In this document: in pieces, positions 27,654-36,905 of the stretch | How positions within the stretch are numbered: position 1 is the first letter of the stretch | Layout of the letters: every line of letters starts with the position of its first letter | Assembly (NCBI GenBank): GCA_016794345.1 | Contig: JAEUKE010000032.1 | Span: forward strand, 1 to 64,000 | DNA: 64,000 bases | DNA from: Myxococcales bacterium | Lineage (GTDB): Bacteria; Myxococcota_A; Polyangia; Polyangiales; Polyangiaceae | Reading direction: 5' to 3' | Made by a program: the position numbers and the translations under genes | The notes under the pieces: generated by a model | The model's input: the letters and a program-made list of their open reading frames with translations, nothing else | The model's database searches: none | Told to the model about the DNA's origin: nothing

Positions 27654-28658
27654 ATGAGAACCGCCGGCCGAGGTCGCCTCCGCTGGCTGCTCGCCTCGTG
27701 CGCCGTCGCGGGCTGCGCCCAGGTCCTCGGCCTCCCCGAAGAAGACGAGCTCAAGAGCGCCGCGCGCGCGTTCTGCAAATGCGACGATCTCACCGAAGCG
27801 TGGCCCGGCGAGGCGTGTGAGAGCCACGTCGAGGGCAGGCTCGTCAGCGCCGACAGCGAGACGCGCCGCGCCTGGCTCGATCTCTTCGAGAAGGAGGGCT
27901 GCGAGCAGTGCGACAACGAAGCCGGGCGCGCGCGCTGCGCCGGGAGCGCGCCGCTCTGCGTGAACACGCTGGGCGCGTGCGGCTCGACGAACGTCTGCTG
28001 CCTGGCCGACGGTGACCGGGTCTACTGCGGCGCGCAGGGCATCTGCGTGGAGGACGCGGCGGGGTGCCTGGAGCCCGACGCCCCTTGCGAGCCGGGCGCG
28101 ACGGCGTGCTGCGGCGAGGTGGGGCAGCTCGCTGGTTGCGTCCCCGGCGAGAACGGCTCGGTCTGCGTCGAGAGCTGCAACCCGACCGACGACGGCAACT
28201 GCAAAGGGTGCTGCCTCCGTGCCATCCCGGAGATCGACGACGTCCCGCAGACCGCAGCCTCTCTCTGCGCGTCGAAGAACACCGACTGCTCGGACTTCTG
28301 CAACCTCGACGGCGACGGGACCTGCAAGCAGGGGCGAGCCTGCATGCCTTTCCCCGTCTATTTCGGGACCGGGCAAGAGGGCTGGATCGACTGGTGTTAC
28401 CGCAGCTGCGACGTGGCGGCGGGCGAGGTGCTCGGCTCGGCTTGTACGTCGACCATCCTCGACGCTCCCGACGTGCCGGGGTGCTGCGCGCGCGTCAGCA
28501 CCAACGGTCAGAGCCCGGCTCCGATCGCGTGCGCGGTGACGGGCCACGACTGCGCGGACTTCTGCGACCCCGAGGCCCCGGTGCAGACCTGCAACTGCAT
28601 CCCGGAGGAGGTCGCGCTCACCGACGGCAAGGTCGTCGTCTACGTCTGCGCGCCCTGA
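27654..28658 (+). CDS. Cys-rich lipoprotein
   Basis: 334 aa from ATG 27654, 2 bp after the preceding stop. The lipobox is VAGC (about Cys20). The mature part contains roughly 35 cysteines spread in short C-x2-5-C and CC patterns (CGSTNVCCLADGDRVYCG, CNPTDDGNCKGCCLRAI, CSDFCNLDGDGTCKQG), so it should be a disulfide-rich surface protein. The repeat architecture suggests tandem knottin-like modules rather than a known enzyme. Probably co-transcribed with the TPR/PEGA gene. Confidence 0.78.
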   Translation: MRTAGRGRLRWLLASCAVAGCAQVLGLPEEDELKSAARAFCKCDDLTEAWPGEACESHVEGRLVSADSETRRAWLDLFEKEGCEQCDNEAGRARCAGSAPLCVNTLGACGSTNVCCLADGDRVYCGAQGICVEDAAGCLEPDAPCEPGATACCGEVGQLAGCVPGENGSVCVESCNPTDDGNCKGCCLRAIPEIDDVPQTAASLCASKNTDCSDFCNLDGDGTCKQGRACMPFPVYFGTGQEGWIDWCYRSCDVAAGEVLGSACTSTILDAPDVPGCCARVSTNGQSPAPIACAVTGHDCADFCDPEAPVQTCNCIPEEVALTDGKVVVYVCAP

Positions 28659-28661
28659 ACG

Positions 28662-29312
28662 CTACTTCTTCTTCGCGACGCGCTTCTCCGCCGCCTTCTC
28701 GATCGCCTCGTTCAGGACAGTCCTGTCATACCCAACGAGCGTCTTGCCGTCGATGACGAAGGTCGGCATGGTCCCCGCGGGGTTCAACGCCAGGAGCTCC
28801 ACCTTGTCGGTCGCGCTGGCCTCGACGTCGAGCTCCTTCAGCGAGTAGCGCCTCGACTTCAGGAACGTCCGGGCCGAGTCGCAGAGCGAGCAGTTGGAGC
28901 GCGCGTACATCGTGACCGGGACCGTGCGCTTGGCCGCCTCGATCTCCTCCTCCGTGGGCTCGGACGCCTGCGCGTCGGCGGTCGGCTTCGACGTGGAGAT
29001 CGACGGGAAGTCGTCCTGCCGACGCGGCGTCGGCGTCGGCGCCGGCGCGACCACGTCCGCGGTCGCGGGCCCGTCCGCGGGGCCAATCGGCGCCACCGGC
29101 TCTTCCTTCGAGGAGACAAGCCCGCTGAGCCGCTTCGTCGCCGCGTAGCCGAGCCCCGCGATGGTGAGCACGCCCATCACGACGACGACGATCACCACCG
29201 GCAAGTCGCTGCTGGTGGTGGCCGTGGTCGGCGTCTCCCCTCGCCTGCAGATGACACAGCGCCCGTCGTCGCCGAGGACGAGCCCGTGTGTGGCGCAGCG
29301 TCGCGCTTCCAT
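28662..29312 (-). CDS. Membrane-anchored glutaredoxin-like protein
   Basis: 216 aa from ATG 29312 (a TTG at 29324 would add four residues). The N-terminus has a small zinc-ribbon-like CATH...CVIC pattern, then one transmembrane helix (LPVVIVVVVMGVLTIAGLGY), a Pro/Thr linker of about 60 residues and a C-terminal glutaredoxin domain: VPVTMYARSNCSLCDSARTF (C-x2-C), TMPTFVIDGKTLVGYD (cis-Pro). It resembles NrdH/YruB-type glutaredoxins and probably reduces disulfides in the periplasm or at the membrane. It converges on the Cys-rich lipoprotein gene, an obvious possible substrate, but that link is inference. Confidence 0.8.
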   Translation of the reverse strand: MEARRCATHGLVLGDDGRCVICRRGETPTTATTSSDLPVVIVVVVMGVLTIAGLGYAATKRLSGLVSSKEEPVAPIGPADGPATADVVAPAPTPTPRRQDDFPSISTSKPTADAQASEPTEEEIEAAKRTVPVTMYARSNCSLCDSARTFLKSRRYSLKELDVEASATDKVELLALNPAGTMPTFVIDGKTLVGYDRTVLNEAIEKAAEKRVAKKK

Positions 29313-29446
29313 GTCTCTGCTCAATCTACCGCAGCCCGCGGCCTGCGGCGAAATTGCCGGGAATCGGTCGCCGAGCGTCGGCGCCGACGAAGCCGACCTC
29401 GGCCGACCAAGAGAGCGGGGTTGTGATACTGAGGGGCAAGGCGTTC

Positions 29447-31492
29447 ATGACCGACTCCGGACGGGACGGAGGTGCGGCGGACCTTCCGTTCGCCGGGTAC
29501 CTGCTCGAGCGGCGCCTCGCGGTGGGGGGCATGTCGGAGGTCTTCCTCGCCCGGCCCCGGGAGAGCGGCCCCTCGGGGCAACGCGTGGTGATCAAACGTC
29601 TACTACCGGAGCTCGTCGAGGACGACGCCATCCGAACGGCGTTCGAGCTCGAGGCCAAGCTGCACGCCGGCGTCCGCCACAAAAACGTCGTCAGCTTCCT
29701 CGACTACGGCACGTACGCCGGTGAGCCGTACATCGTCATGGAGGTGGTCGAGGGGGTCGACCTGTCCCGGATCATGCGCCGCGCCTCGGCCGAGGGTCGC
29801 GAGCTGTCGATCGGGATGAGCGTCTACCTCGCCCGTGAGCTCTGCGCCGCGCTGGGCTGCGTCCACGGCACACACACGGAGGCCCTCGGGTTGCCCCGGG
29901 TGGTGCACCGGGACGTCACGCCGACGAACGTGCTCGTCTCCACCCGCGGCGAGGTCAAGCTCGCGGACTTCGGCATCGCGCGCTTCCTCGGGCGCGACCC
30001 GAGCATCGCCTTGAAAGGTAAGTACGCGTACCTCGCGCCCGAGCAGGTCTCGGGCGACGAGTTCGATCATCGAGCCGATCTGTTCGCCGTCGGCGTCGTC
30101 CTCTCGGAGATGATCATCGGTGGCCCGCTCTTCCCCGGCGCCGGCCAGCTCGCGGTGCTCTTGGCCATCCGCGACGCGCGGATCGACAGGCTCCGCGCCG
30201 TGAGGGACAAGCTACCGGCGGGGCTCTTCGAGGTGCTCGAGCGAACGCTGGCGCGGGATCCGGCGGATCGATACCCGACCGCCTTCGAGCTCTCGCTCGC
30301 GCTGGCGCCGTACGAGCTCCCGTCTCGCGGCGCCGCCCGAGCCGAGCTCACCGGATGGGTCTCCTATGCGTCCGACTCCGCGTCGGCCGCCAGGCAGCTG
30401 GAGGGCGCGGTCCTCGAGACGCGAGCGCTCGCGGCGGAGGCGCGGCGCGTCGCGATCTCGCGCGAGGACGCGCCGCTCTCCGCGCCTCCGAGCGGGAGGG
30501 CGACCCTCCCCGAAGAGCCGGTCGGCTGTCGCCTGAAACAGGCCGGCACCGCGCGCGAGGTCGGCCTGCCGAAGGTCATCGAGATGCTCGTGACGGGCCA
30601 GCTGAGCCCCCAGGACGAGGTCGATCTGGGCGACGGATTCCACCCCATCGCGAAGATCGGGATGCTCGCGCGGTATCTCGCGCCCAACACAATCACGACG
30701 AAGCGCGTCGAGGGGCCCGGCGTCCCGGACTTCTTCGGCGAGCTCTCCCCCCACGGCCTCGCGGAGGCGCTCGCGTGGATCGCGCGACGCTGTGAGACCG
30801 GCGTGCTCTTCGCGGATCCGAAGGGCCCCGACAAGCCTCGAACCGAGCTCTATTTCGCAACCGGCAAGCTCGTGCTCGCGACCTCCAGCGCGCCCTCGAC
30901 GCTCCTCGGCGAGCACCTGGTCGCGCAGGGCGTGATCGATCGCTCCGAGCTCGACCTCGCCGTGCTCGTGATGCACCGATACAACGGCCAGCTCGGCGAC
31001 ACGCTCATCGCGCTCGGGCTGGCGGAGCCGCTCGAGGTCTTCCAGGCGATCAAGAGCCAGGGCCGCGGCCGCGTGAAGGCGCTCTTCGATTGGTCACACG
31101 GACAGCTCTCCTTCTACCGGGGCGTGGAGCCCGCCCGGAACGACTTCCGCCTCGACCTCGACGCCCCCTCGCTGATCATCGCCGGCCTCGAAGAGGCCGA
31201 GCGCCCCGAGGCGGTGGAGGAGGCGTGGCGAGGGCGGGAGACGGAGATCTGGGCCGCCGTCCGCCCCCTTCCGGACTGGACGCGGGGTCAGCATTGGCCG
31301 GTCACAATCATCCGGATCCTCAAGGTGCTCGGCAACGGGAGGACCGTTCGGGACCTCCTGGGGACGTGCCTCACGCCGCAAAACCAACCAACCGGACGCA
31401 CCCCTTGCGCGGCCGACGTCCTCCGCGGCCTCTACATCGCCGGCCTGCTCGGCCTCGCCGTCCGCGTAAGTGCTTCAAAATCAATGGGGTAG
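29447..31492 (+). CDS. Ser/Thr protein kinase with C-terminal GYF-like and DUF4388-like regions
   Basis: 681 aa from ATG 29447 (GAGGGG 10 nt upstream). The kinase domain (about 15-285) has the loop LAVGGMSEVFLA, Lys in RVVIKRLL, HRDVTPTNVLV (Thr-Pro replacing the usual Lys-Pro after the catalytic Asp), DFGIARF and APEQVSGDEF. No transmembrane helix is visible, so it is cytoplasmic. Residues about 365-410 resemble the GYF_2-type domain of some bacterial kinases (VIEMLVTGQLSPQDEVDLGD). Residues about 425-560 match the DUF4388/PATAN region of myxobacterial regulators (FFGELSPHGLAEALAWIA, GQLSFYRGVEP). HRDVTPxN kinases of this kind are typical of Myxococcota. Confidence 0.88.
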   Translation: MTDSGRDGGAADLPFAGYLLERRLAVGGMSEVFLARPRESGPSGQRVVIKRLLPELVEDDAIRTAFELEAKLHAGVRHKNVVSFLDYGTYAGEPYIVMEVVEGVDLSRIMRRASAEGRELSIGMSVYLARELCAALGCVHGTHTEALGLPRVVHRDVTPTNVLVSTRGEVKLADFGIARFLGRDPSIALKGKYAYLAPEQVSGDEFDHRADLFAVGVVLSEMIIGGPLFPGAGQLAVLLAIRDARIDRLRAVRDKLPAGLFEVLERTLARDPADRYPTAFELSLALAPYELPSRGAARAELTGWVSYASDSASAARQLEGAVLETRALAAEARRVAISREDAPLSAPPSGRATLPEEPVGCRLKQAGTAREVGLPKVIEMLVTGQLSPQDEVDLGDGFHPIAKIGMLARYLAPNTITTKRVEGPGVPDFFGELSPHGLAEALAWIARRCETGVLFADPKGPDKPRTELYFATGKLVLATSSAPSTLLGEHLVAQGVIDRSELDLAVLVMHRYNGQLGDTLIALGLAEPLEVFQAIKSQGRGRVKALFDWSHGQLSFYRGVEPARNDFRLDLDAPSLIIAGLEEAERPEAVEEAWRGRETEIWAAVRPLPDWTRGQHWPVTIIRILKVLGNGRTVRDLLGTCLTPQNQPTGRTPCAADVLRGLYIAGLLGLAVRVSASKSMG

Positions 31493-31563
31493 CTTCTCGC
31501 TCTCCAGCCGAGCCCAGGCGTTGAGTCGTTGGCACTCCGGGTGCTAGGAGTTCACGCAACGAT

Positions 31564-32145
31564 ATGAAACCTGTGGTCCGGAATCGAAAAGGTGAGTTGG
31601 CCGGCCAGGCGGAGACGCTGACCACGGGCGAGATGGCCCGCCTGTCGAACAACACGCTCCGGACGGTGCGGTTCTACGAGGAAGCCGGGATCCTGGCTCC
31701 CATCGGGCGCACGGAAGGCGGTCATCGCGTGTTCGAGCGCCACCAGCTCGAGCGGCTGACCCTCGTGACCGACATGCGGGAAGCGGGGCTTTCGCTCGAC
31801 GAGATCCGCAAGCTCCTCGAGACGAAAGAGACGGCTCGAACGGGCGGCGCAGCCGCGGAGACCGCGATCCAGGTCCTGCGCAAGCACATCACCGATCTCA
31901 AGGCGAAGATCGAGGTGCTCGGGCGCCTGTCACAGGACCTGGAGGAGACCGTGCACGCAGCGGAGGCCTGCCTCGGCTGCAAGGACGCGAGCTTCCCCGC
32001 TCAATGCGGCACCTGCGGCCGCGTGGGCAAGACCGAGGCGCAGCCTCGCGCGATGCGCGTGCTCTGGTCGCTCAACGGGAAGGCGCAAGCCGAGCAGCCC
32101 GCGAACGGCGGCAGCACCGCTGTCAACGGGGCCAACCGCAAGTAA
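31564..32145 (+). CDS. MerR-family transcriptional regulator with C-terminal Cys motif
   Basis: 193 aa. Winged HTH: TTGEMARLSNNTLRTVRFYE, EAGILAPIGRTEGGHRVF. A dimerisation helix (about 95-135) follows. The C-terminus carries four Cys in C-L-G-C (x10) C-G-T-C, a possible metal or redox site outside the position of classical MerR metal ligands. Ligand unknown. Upstream of folE by 9 bp, so it may be co-transcribed with folE and the SDR gene. Confidence 0.87.
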   Translation: MKPVVRNRKGELAGQAETLTTGEMARLSNNTLRTVRFYEEAGILAPIGRTEGGHRVFERHQLERLTLVTDMREAGLSLDEIRKLLETKETARTGGAAAETAIQVLRKHITDLKAKIEVLGRLSQDLEETVHAAEACLGCKDASFPAQCGTCGRVGKTEAQPRAMRVLWSLNGKAQAEQPANGGSTAVNGANRK

Positions 32146-32154
32146 GCTCTGCGG

Positions 32155-32724
32155 ATGCCCGACCGGCCTCGCGCGGCGCGCGCCATCGAAGAGTTCTTGC
32201 GCGCGCTCGACTACGACATCGATGGCGAGCTGAAGGAGACTGGCGCACGCGTCGCCGACGCGTGGATCGACGAGCTCGTCGCGGGCGAGAAGGTCGACGT
32301 GGCGCGCCTCCTCGAGAGGGGCGCGATCGATCTGGGGCCTGGCCCACACGGGACGGTCATCCTGCGCGACGTCCACGTCGCGACGATGTGCCCCCATCAC
32401 CTGCTCCCGGCGCACGGCCGCGCGACAATCGGCTACCTCCCCGGGCGTCGCGTCGCCGGCATCGGCGTCATCGCGCAGGTGGTGGACGCGCTCGCGCGCC
32501 GGCTCACCCTGCAGGAGTCGCTTGGCCGGGAGATCGCCCGCTCGCTCCAGGACGGTCTCTTCGCGGAGGGCGCCTTCTGCCGGCTCGTCCTGCACCACAC
32601 GTGCTTCGCGCTGCGTGGCGAGAAACAACACGGAGCCGTGCTCGAGACCCTCGCGCTGACCGGGCGCTTCGACGGCGATCTCCGCTTCATGGCTCTGAAC
32701 CTGGCCCACGGAAGCGCGTCGTGA
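32155..32724 (+). CDS. folE: GTP cyclohydrolase I
   Basis: 189 aa. Zinc ligands Cys and His in HVATMCPHHLLPAHGRATIG (C-P-H-H) and the later LVLHHTCFALRGEKQHG. IAQVVDALARRLTLQESLGR is the family helix. It converts GTP to 7,8-dihydroneopterin triphosphate, the first step of tetrahydrofolate and of tetrahydrobiopterin/queuosine routes. It overlaps the SDR gene as GTGA, so the SDR may act on a pteridine product; that is inference. Confidence 0.93.
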   Translation: MPDRPRAARAIEEFLRALDYDIDGELKETGARVADAWIDELVAGEKVDVARLLERGAIDLGPGPHGTVILRDVHVATMCPHHLLPAHGRATIGYLPGRRVAGIGVIAQVVDALARRLTLQESLGREIARSLQDGLFAEGAFCRLVLHHTCFALRGEKQHGAVLETLALTGRFDGDLRFMALNLAHGSAS

Positions 32725-33416
32725 CCGAGCACCGTGTCGCCGTCGTCACCGGCGCGGGCCGCGGGATCGGACGCGCGACCGCGATCGCGCTCGCGCGCCG
32801 GGGCCTCTCGGTCGCGCTGCTCGGTCGCACGCAGGAGCACGTCGACGTCACCGCGCTCCTCGTGCAGAACGCGGGCTCGCGCGCCATCGCGCTCGGCTGC
32901 GACGTCTCGAGCGCGCGCGAGGTGGGGAGCGCCGCGCTCGCCGTGCTCGAGAACCTGGGCGTGCCCGAGATCATCGTCAACGCTGCGGGCATCGTCAGGC
33001 GAGGCCCGCGCCTCGAGGAGACCGCGCCGGCAGACTGGGACGACGTCATCGCCGTCAACTTGCGCGGCCCCTACCTCGTGGCGCGCGCCTTCCTCCCGGC
33101 CATGCGCGCGGCGAAGCGCGGACGCATCATCCACGTCGCGAGCATCTCGTCGACGATCGGCTGCCCCAACAACGCCTCGTACGCCGCCGCGAAATGGGGC
33201 CTCCTCGGCCTCTCGAAGAGCCTCGCCGAAGAGCTGCGGGGCTCGGGCATCGCGTCGATCGCGGTCATGCCCGGGTCGGTCGACACCGAGATGCTGAAGG
33301 GCAGCGGCTTCGAGCCACAGATGACGCCGGACGAGGTCGCCTCCACCATCACCTACCTCGCGCTCGACGCGCCGGCGGCGATGAACGGGTCGGCGGTCGA
33401 GGTGTTCGGTCCCTGA
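32721..33416 (+). CDS. SDR-family oxidoreductase (FabG-like)
   Basis: 231 aa from GTG 32721, which overlaps the folE stop. Rossmann motif VVTGAGRGIGRATAIAL, NAAGIV, catalytic Ser in HVASISSTIG, and Tyr/Lys in SYAAAKWG. A classical short-chain reductase of 3-oxoacyl-ACP reductase type. Pteridine reductases of the FolM type have a T-G-x-x-x-R pattern that is present here as TGAGRGIG only loosely, so a pteridine substrate is unproven. Translational coupling to folE makes one plausible. Confidence 0.87.
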   Translation: MTEHRVAVVTGAGRGIGRATAIALARRGLSVALLGRTQEHVDVTALLVQNAGSRAIALGCDVSSAREVGSAALAVLENLGVPEIIVNAAGIVRRGPRLEETAPADWDDVIAVNLRGPYLVARAFLPAMRAAKRGRIIHVASISSTIGCPNNASYAAAKWGLLGLSKSLAEELRGSGIASIAVMPGSVDTEMLKGSGFEPQMTPDEVASTITYLALDAPAAMNGSAVEVFGP

Positions 33417-33449
33417 CCGAGACCAGCGCCCCGGTGCTACATTTCGAGC

Positions 33450-35135
33450 GTGCCCGACGCCTCGGCGGCTGAGGAGAGGGCGGCTGCGCTCATCGGCCGC
33501 GTGCTCTCGGACCGGTACCGCATCGACGCCATCGTCGCCTCGGGGTCGATGGGCGCGGTGTATCGCGGCTTCCACCTCCTCACGCGCAAGGAGGTGGCGA
33601 TCAAGGTCCTCCACCCGGAGACCGAGAACTTCCCCGAGCTCGTCACCCGCTTCGAGCGCGAGGCCGTCGCGGGCGCGCACATCGATCACCCGAACGTCGC
33701 CTCCGCGAGCGACATGGGCACGTTCGACCAGGGCTCCCATTTCCTCGTCCTCGAGCTCGTTCGTGGCCACACGCTGCGCGACCTCCTCGATCGGGAGGCG
33801 CCGCTCCGGCCTTCGCGCGCCCTGCGCATCGCCAGGCAGATCGCCGCCGGCCTCGGCGCCGCACACGCGCGCGGCATCGTGCACCGCGATCTGAAGCCGC
33901 TCAACGTGATGGTGACCGACGGCCCCGACGAGCGCGTCAAGATCATCGATTTCGGGCTCGCGCGCGTGGAGGTCGATCAGGTCGCCCCGATGGAGGGCCG
34001 CGCAGCCGCCGAGCGCGTGAGCACCCCAGGCGTCGTCTTCGGGACCGTCGCGTACATGGCGCCGGAGGTGACGTCCGGGATGGACGCGATCGACAGGCCC
34101 TCGGACCTCTATTCGTTGGGGCTCATCCTGTACGAGATGCTGACAGGCCTGCACCCGTTCGAGCACGGGGCGTTCCACGAGGTGATCGCCCAGCACCGCG
34201 ACAAGCCGCCGCCCTCGCTGCGCGACCGCAACCGCGCCGTCTCCGTGCCGCCCGCCATCGAGGCGATCGTGATGCGCCTCTTGGAGAAGGATCCGGCGCA
34301 GCGTTACCCCGACGCGGAGTCGCTGCTCCAAGCGCTCGACGCGGTCATGCCCGAACTCGAGGAGGCCTCCGCGCCCCGCGCGTTCGTCGGGCAAGCCCAG
34401 CTCCCGAAGACGTCGCGCCGGAACCTCGCGCTCGGCGTCGTCGGCGGGGCGTTGCTCGTCGCGCTCTCGATCCTCCTCGTCGCCGCCCTTCGCTCCCGCG
34501 ACGACGAACCGGTGGCGCCGACGAGCGCGACGCAGATCGCGACCGCGAGCGCGGCGGAGCCCAGCGCCGCTTCACCCAAGCGCGATCTCGCGGCGGAGCT
34601 CCGGGCGGATCTCCTCGCCCAGGCCGCGAAAGACGACGCGGACGGCGCCGCCTCCATCCTCGTCGCGCTGGCCGACGCGGACCCGAAGGCGCTCGTCGAC
34701 GCGAAGATCCGAGCGGCGGCGACCAAGGTCGCCACCTCGATCGGGGAGCGCGGAGGGGACGACGCGACGCAGGCGTTCTACGCCCTCGCCTACCGCTTCG
34801 GATCCGAGGGGCTCGACGTCCTCTACGACCTCAGCGTCGATCCCGCTCATCAGCGCGCCGCGCGCCGCGCCAGCGCCATCCTCGAGGTGCAGGTGAAGAC
34901 GGGCCGACCGTCGGCTCCGCTGCGCATCGCGATCGAGCTGAAGAAGGCCCCCTGCAAGAAGAAGGCGCTCCTCTTCTCGCGCGCCGCGGCCGAAGGGGAC
35001 GCGCGCGTGCTCGCGTTGCTCGAGCAGCTCCACCCGCCCGGGTGCGACCCGGAGAGCGGAGCGTGCTGCTACGAGCGGCACGTCGGGCTGGAGAAGACGG
35101 TGGAGGCGCTGAAGGAGCGCGCCGCAGCGAAGTAG
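33450..35135 (+). CDS. Membrane Ser/Thr protein kinase with HEAT-like periplasmic region
   Basis: 561 aa from GTG 33450. Kinase domain (about 25-290): VASGSMGAVYRG, Lys in VAIKVLH, HRDLKPLNVMV, DFGLARV and MAPEV. A transmembrane helix (LALGVVGGALLVALSILLVA, about 326-346) leads to a helical region of about 200 residues with pairs of Ala-rich helices (ADGAASILVALADADPKALV, DATQAFYALAYRFG), resembling Sel1/HEAT-type solenoids, and a short Cys-containing end (CDPESGACCYERH). Third kinase of this window; sensor ligand unknown. Confidence 0.9.
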   Translation: MPDASAAEERAAALIGRVLSDRYRIDAIVASGSMGAVYRGFHLLTRKEVAIKVLHPETENFPELVTRFEREAVAGAHIDHPNVASASDMGTFDQGSHFLVLELVRGHTLRDLLDREAPLRPSRALRIARQIAAGLGAAHARGIVHRDLKPLNVMVTDGPDERVKIIDFGLARVEVDQVAPMEGRAAAERVSTPGVVFGTVAYMAPEVTSGMDAIDRPSDLYSLGLILYEMLTGLHPFEHGAFHEVIAQHRDKPPPSLRDRNRAVSVPPAIEAIVMRLLEKDPAQRYPDAESLLQALDAVMPELEEASAPRAFVGQAQLPKTSRRNLALGVVGGALLVALSILLVAALRSRDDEPVAPTSATQIATASAAEPSAASPKRDLAAELRADLLAQAAKDDADGAASILVALADADPKALVDAKIRAAATKVATSIGERGGDDATQAFYALAYRFGSEGLDVLYDLSVDPAHQRAARRASAILEVQVKTGRPSAPLRIAIELKKAPCKKKALLFSRAAAEGDARVLALLEQLHPPGCDPESGACCYERHVGLEKTVEALKERAAAK

Positions 35136-35144
35136 ACGGTATCG

Positions 35145-36875
35145 TCAGAACTTCCAGACCATGCGACGGGGGCGGGACACGAGGTCGAGCCCGACGGGCG
35201 CGTCCACCACCTTGTGGCGCGGATCCACGCTGGTCGACACGACCGCCTCGGCGAACGGGATGGTAACCGACACTTCCGTCATGCTCGGATCGAGGCCGAA
35301 GTCCACGACCGCGGTGGCGGTCGAGGTGGCCCCCGCGACGTCGACCTCGACCACACAGGGCAACGGCGCGCCGCCCTGGGCCTGCGTGACGGTGACCGTG
35401 AGCATCCCGCCGCCGGCGTCTGCCGTGGAGACGGTGAAGCTCGGGTAGCTCGGCGCCCCGCTGCCGAAGACCCAGGCGTCGAAGTACGGCTGGAGATCCG
35501 CGCCGCTCTCCGCCTCGAGCGCGGCCTGCAGCGCCTCGACCGAAGCGGCGCCGCCGTCCTGCAGGAAACGCGCGATCCCGGCGAGAACCTTGTCGGCACC
35601 GATGAGGGGCTCGAGCTGCACGAAGAGCAACATCGGCCCGGGGCCGTAGACGTCCCCGTAGAACTCGTCGACCGGCGGCGGCGGCTCGTCCTCCGGGCGC
35701 ACGTGGTAAGCCGCCTGCAGCGAGATGTCGTCCCAATACGCGAGGGACGCCTCCGCCTCGCCGGCGGGGCGCGCGTCGCGCTCGAACACGAACGCGAGGT
35801 ACTCGGCGATCGCCTCCTTCCACGCGAAGTCCTGGGCGCTCGCCAGCGTCGTGCGGTTGCCGGCCCACTGGTGGATGACCTCGTGCATGAAGACGTGCAT
35901 CGCGGTGTCCTGGTAGCTCGTCTCGATCTCGCCGATCTCCTCGTAGAGGACGATGTTCGCGGGGTGCTCGAAGCCGAGCCACACCGTCGGCGCGCCCGCG
36001 ACGCGGAGCTCGTCGCCGTAGGGCATGGGCCCGAGGGTCGTCGTGATCCAATCGAGGAAGTCGCTCACGCTCACCGAGTCGAGCGAGGCGGCGATCGTGC
36101 CACCGGCCGCCTCGTAGAACACGACCTCCACGCCCGCCGCGGTGACGAACGGTGTGCGCACCCAGCCTGGGTTGGTCATGGCCGCGTAAGCGGAATAGGT
36201 GGGCGCCGGCGTGCCCGTGAGCTCGCAGCGCGTCGTGGTCGAGCCGGCCACGAGCGTGCCCGGACAGAGCGCGACGGCGCCGGGCGCGTGATCGATCTCG
36301 ATGGTGAAGTGCGCGAGCCGGCTCGGATCGTCGTCGCAAGGACCGAAGTGGTCGCAGCCACCGACCCAGCTCAAGAGGTAGCTGAACGTGTTGCCGGCGA
36401 AGTCGGGTGTCTCGGACAGGCCGACGTCGAGGCCGTGGAAGGTCTGCGAGACGAGCGCCACGTCCGCGCCGATCGTGTGGGGGCCGGGTGAGAGCCCCGG
36501 GCCGCAGACCCGCAGCGCCGCGCCATCGTGAGAGATACCCGAAGGATCGAGATCGGTCCCGTCGAAGCGAGCGGCCGTCGCGGGGAGCTCGCTCGGCGCG
36601 GAGAAGCAGTCGCCGCCCGGCGGCTCGACCTCGACGGCCAGCGTCGAGCGGGCCGCCTTCGCGGCGAGATCGACCTGGAGATCGTAGCGAGTGATCGAGG
36701 CGACGATCTCCCCGGTCGGCGGCGCGCCCCCGGCTCCGCCCGTGCTCGCCGTCGTCGTGCCCGCGCCCGAGCCGTCCGATCCGCCCGTCCCCGTGGCGTC
36801 GTCGCCGCAGGCCGAGGCCGCGACCCCCGCGACGAGGATCATTGAAGCACAAAGGAGTCGAGTTGTTGCGCGCAT
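35145..36875 (-). CDS. M1-family metallopeptidase lipoprotein
   Basis: 576 aa from ATG 36875. Signal peptide with lipobox-like ASAC, then a Gly/Thr/Ser linker and a beta-sandwich N-terminal domain typical of gluzincins. The zinc site is MHVFMHEVIHQWAGNRTTLA (H-E-x-x-H) with the downstream third ligand expected in AWKEAIAEYLAF (E). The exopeptidase GxMEN motif is replaced by a divergent stretch (VWLGFEHPANIVLYEE), so aminopeptidase specificity is uncertain. A C-terminal beta domain follows. Probably an envelope-bound or extracellular peptidase. Divergent from the CPA2 antiporter. Confidence 0.83.
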   Translation of the reverse strand: MRATTRLLCASMILVAGVAASACGDDATGTGGSDGSGAGTTTASTGGAGGAPPTGEIVASITRYDLQVDLAAKAARSTLAVEVEPPGGDCFSAPSELPATAARFDGTDLDPSGISHDGAALRVCGPGLSPGPHTIGADVALVSQTFHGLDVGLSETPDFAGNTFSYLLSWVGGCDHFGPCDDDPSRLAHFTIEIDHAPGAVALCPGTLVAGSTTTRCELTGTPAPTYSAYAAMTNPGWVRTPFVTAAGVEVVFYEAAGGTIAASLDSVSVSDFLDWITTTLGPMPYGDELRVAGAPTVWLGFEHPANIVLYEEIGEIETSYQDTAMHVFMHEVIHQWAGNRTTLASAQDFAWKEAIAEYLAFVFERDARPAGEAEASLAYWDDISLQAAYHVRPEDEPPPPVDEFYGDVYGPGPMLLFVQLEPLIGADKVLAGIARFLQDGGAASVEALQAALEAESGADLQPYFDAWVFGSGAPSYPSFTVSTADAGGGMLTVTVTQAQGGAPLPCVVEVDVAGATSTATAVVDFGLDPSMTEVSVTIPFAEAVVSTSVDPRHKVVDAPVGLDLVSRPRRMVWKF

Positions 36876-36905
36876 CCTGGCTGAGGATGGTACGACGGGA
36901 TCGCC

